Of a stretch of 64,000 bases of DNA, positions 61,994 to 64,000 are shown piece after piece. This stretch comes from Peromyscus leucopus (Eukaryota > Chordata > Mammalia > Rodentia > Cricetidae): contig NC_051067.1 of the NCBI RefSeq assembly GCF_004664715.2, forward strand, positions 65,800,982 to 65,864,981, written 5' to 3'. A program made the translations under genes and the position numbers. The notes below the pieces were generated by a model, which worked only from the letters and a program-made list of their open reading frames with translations, did no database searches and was not told the origin of the DNA. Within the stretch, counting starts at the first letter, position 1, and each line of letters opens with the position of its first letter.

Positions 61994-63135
61994 CTATCAA
62001 TAAAAATTAAATATCAGTTAAAACAGACATAAAACTAGTTCTTCAAATCAAGTAATTCCTACAATAGTTTCTTAATGACTTTTCCCATTCAATCCGTTAA
62101 AACACAAAATGAGAGGAAACCTTCATTTCCCTTTTCTGGCTGGCCTTGGTGAGGGCCTTAGTGCTGAACTACAATGGCATCTATCCCATCACCACAGAAA
62201 CCTAGCAACTTTAAGATGGCACAACTTTAAGTGGATAAAAATTAGTCTGTTTTTTCAGTGTTTACATTTATTTTTATATATAATAATTTTGGAATTATAA
62301 TCATTTTCCCCTTCCCTTTCCTTTTTTCAACCTCTCCCATATACCTCTTTGCTCTCAAATTAATTGCCTCTTTTTAATAAATTGTTGTCACATATATTTA
62401 CACACGCGCACACACGCACGCACACTTACATAAGCATGTGCGTGATTTTAGGGCTGACTACTTGGTATGGAGAACCAATTGGGACTGGAAACCTTACTAC
62501 CTGGCTAGTGAAGTCATGGGTCTTGGAGAAGAACTTACAAAAGCTCACTTTACTAAATCAGCATAATCCTTAACTACATTTAAAATATTTATTCTTATAC
62601 ATACAATTCTCACCCCCTCAAAGAAACTTCACTTTGTAATAGATGGAGAACATCACAATAACATTTAATATGCACTCTGATAGAGGATAGGTGAATGTTA
62701 ACAACTAAAGCAGACATATCTAAAAAGGACTTGTATGAGAATAGATTAATTTTCACCATTCTATTCCTATAGTAAAATAAGCTAAAAAATAGAAAAGGAT
62801 TGTTTAACTCAAAAAGAAACTAGCACAGATAGGTAAGAAAATATTTATTTCTAAGTTAATGTAAGTTTAGCCTTTTTAAAGAATATATAAGTGGATATAA
62901 TGGAGGCTTTGCTAAAATATCTTGACAAGATATTTGTCATAATAACAGTCATCTGTAAACAACTGGAAACCAGATGTCAACACTGGCCACACACAGCAAA
63001 CACTGGCTAGAGCTGTGCAATGTCTGCAGCTCAGGGCTAGTCAAGCCCAGACTTGTATTGCCAGTACACTTTTCAGAAACTCTCCCACTCCTAAAGTCTA
63101 AAGTTCAGTAAGAGACAGCAGACTGAAACCTTTAC
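61994..63135 (-). other. Mindy3: Mindy3 intron (1.1 kb)
   Basis: Short AT-rich intron with a small CA/CG-containing tract near 62400-62426. No transposon was recognised. Confidence 0.9.
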
Positions 63136-63209
63136 CTGCCATGCCCGTACACAGGGTCTATCAAAGGCTCATTTGCATCTTCAATGGAATTCTTTATATT
63201 TTCAATGCC
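63136..63209 (-). CDS. Mindy3: Mindy3 coding exon, residues 193-217
   Basis: This is the most 5' Mindy3 exon in the window. It is 74 nt, preceded by a TTTCTTTAG acceptor and followed by a GTAAAG donor. It starts in phase 0 and reads GIENIKNSIEDANEP, then LIDPVYGHG, and ends with two bases (AG) of a serine codon completed in the next exon. The human protein as I remember it has E where this has the first S, and S where this has the second N, so the segment is conserved. It belongs to the MINDY catalytic domain, C-terminal to the catalytic cysteine. The previous exon, which should end in ...LLTK, is not found between 63210 and 64000. Confidence 0.95.
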
Positions 63210-64000
63210 CTAAAGAAACCAAGATTTCATTAACCTCATTTTAAAACTAAAGTACAAAGTATGATCAGTTTGGAGTATATGTTAATAAAATACTATTCAA
63301 ATTACCCAGACTTGAAGTGGGGATGCATTTGACATGGTAAGAAGTAGCTCCCCAAAGATTACTTTACATCTTTCATGGGCTCTATAAAGGGCAGTAAGGG
63401 ACTCATAGGTAGTAAGTCTAATGTTGGTTAAAGGGACAGAGATAACAATTTACAAGAGAGAAGAGGAAATTATTTAATATGAAAGTTTAATATTTATTTA
63501 ACTTCAGGCTAAACTAAATTAAAACCTAACATACCTACTAAGAAAACTAATTCTACTTTAGATCATTTCAATAAACTTAGTATAGTAAATTCATAGACTT
63601 CTGAGTTTAGATAGTGAAATAAAGTTAAATACATAAAAGATATAATAGGTAAAGAAAACGGAAAGCTTATATATATGACCATACTTTCTCCCCCAAATTG
63701 ATAATATATACAGTAACAAAATATCAGTTGAGGACAGAAAGTTTCTCCTTCTTAAAAACAATTTCCTGACACATTTTCAATCTTACAAACAGGAGGCTGG
63801 AGAACCACAGGAAGAGTGAGGGAAGCACGAAGTGACATCCACAGCACTATAAAGCTAACCAGAACCACTGATTCTGTTATACTATATGCCACACCTAAGG
63901 ATACAGTAGACAACCAACAATCAAAGTACTAAAAGGCTGTCTAGATACCCTAGGAAAACAAAAGGTTATGCGATCTTGACTTGTCATCCCAGGGAACAAC
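63210..64000 (-). other. Mindy3: Mindy3 intron, 3' end only
   Basis: AT-rich sequence continuing past the window edge. It ends at the acceptor of the exon at 63136-63209. No upstream exon was found in it. Confidence 0.85.

Noticed and set aside
63210..64000. Search for the preceding Mindy3 exon (ending ...LLTK)
   Set aside because: No minus-strand segment with that sequence and a donor site was found; it must lie beyond the window.

Overview
This is a piece of a rodent nuclear genome. The clearest species signals are the SINEs: B1, B2 and B4-like elements with typical muroid sequence. There are also LTRs and L1 elements of a type I associate with cricetid rodents (hamsters, voles, deer mice). 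The family-level assignment is inference from memory of those repeats. There is no prokaryotic coding, no operon and no CRISPR array. Most open reading frames in the window are chance frames or transposon debris.

The one gene I can support is on the minus strand: the 3' part of Mindy3 (FAM188A/CARP), a Lys48-chain-directed deubiquitinase of the MINDY family. Nine coding exons can be placed to the base, from 63209 down to the stop codon at 11712. Every one has consensus splice sites, and all junction phases match. Together they give 762 nt (253 codons plus stop), equal to residues 193-445 of a 445-residue protein. This numbering puts the catalytic histidine at 287, the position known for MINDY3. 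The N-terminal part, with the catalytic cysteine and the promoter, lies beyond base 64000.

Layout, left to right. 1-10.9 kb is intergenic DNA downstream of Mindy3, with SINEs, an old L1, LTR-like sequence and simple repeats. About 10.9-11.7 kb is the 3' untranslated region with two candidate polyadenylation signals. 11.7-20.1 kb holds the last four exons, separated by fairly repeat-poor introns with several ancient MIR elements. 20.1-29.7 kb is a 9.5 kb intron packed with L1 and LTR insertions, including a nested insertion whose target-site duplications can be read exactly. 29.7-47.0 kb is a 17 kb intron with B1/B2 elements and old L1. 47.0-63.2 kb holds the remaining five upstream exons' spacing and introns. 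63.2-64 kb is the start of another intron.

The observations most worth follow-up are: a cluster of amino-acid replacements confined to the EF-hand-like segment of Mindy3 (two adjacent exons); a T-run/CTTT microsatellite serving as the polypyrimidine tract of one of those same exons; the nested L1/LTR complex at 23.3-26.8 kb; and several structure-prone simple repeats.
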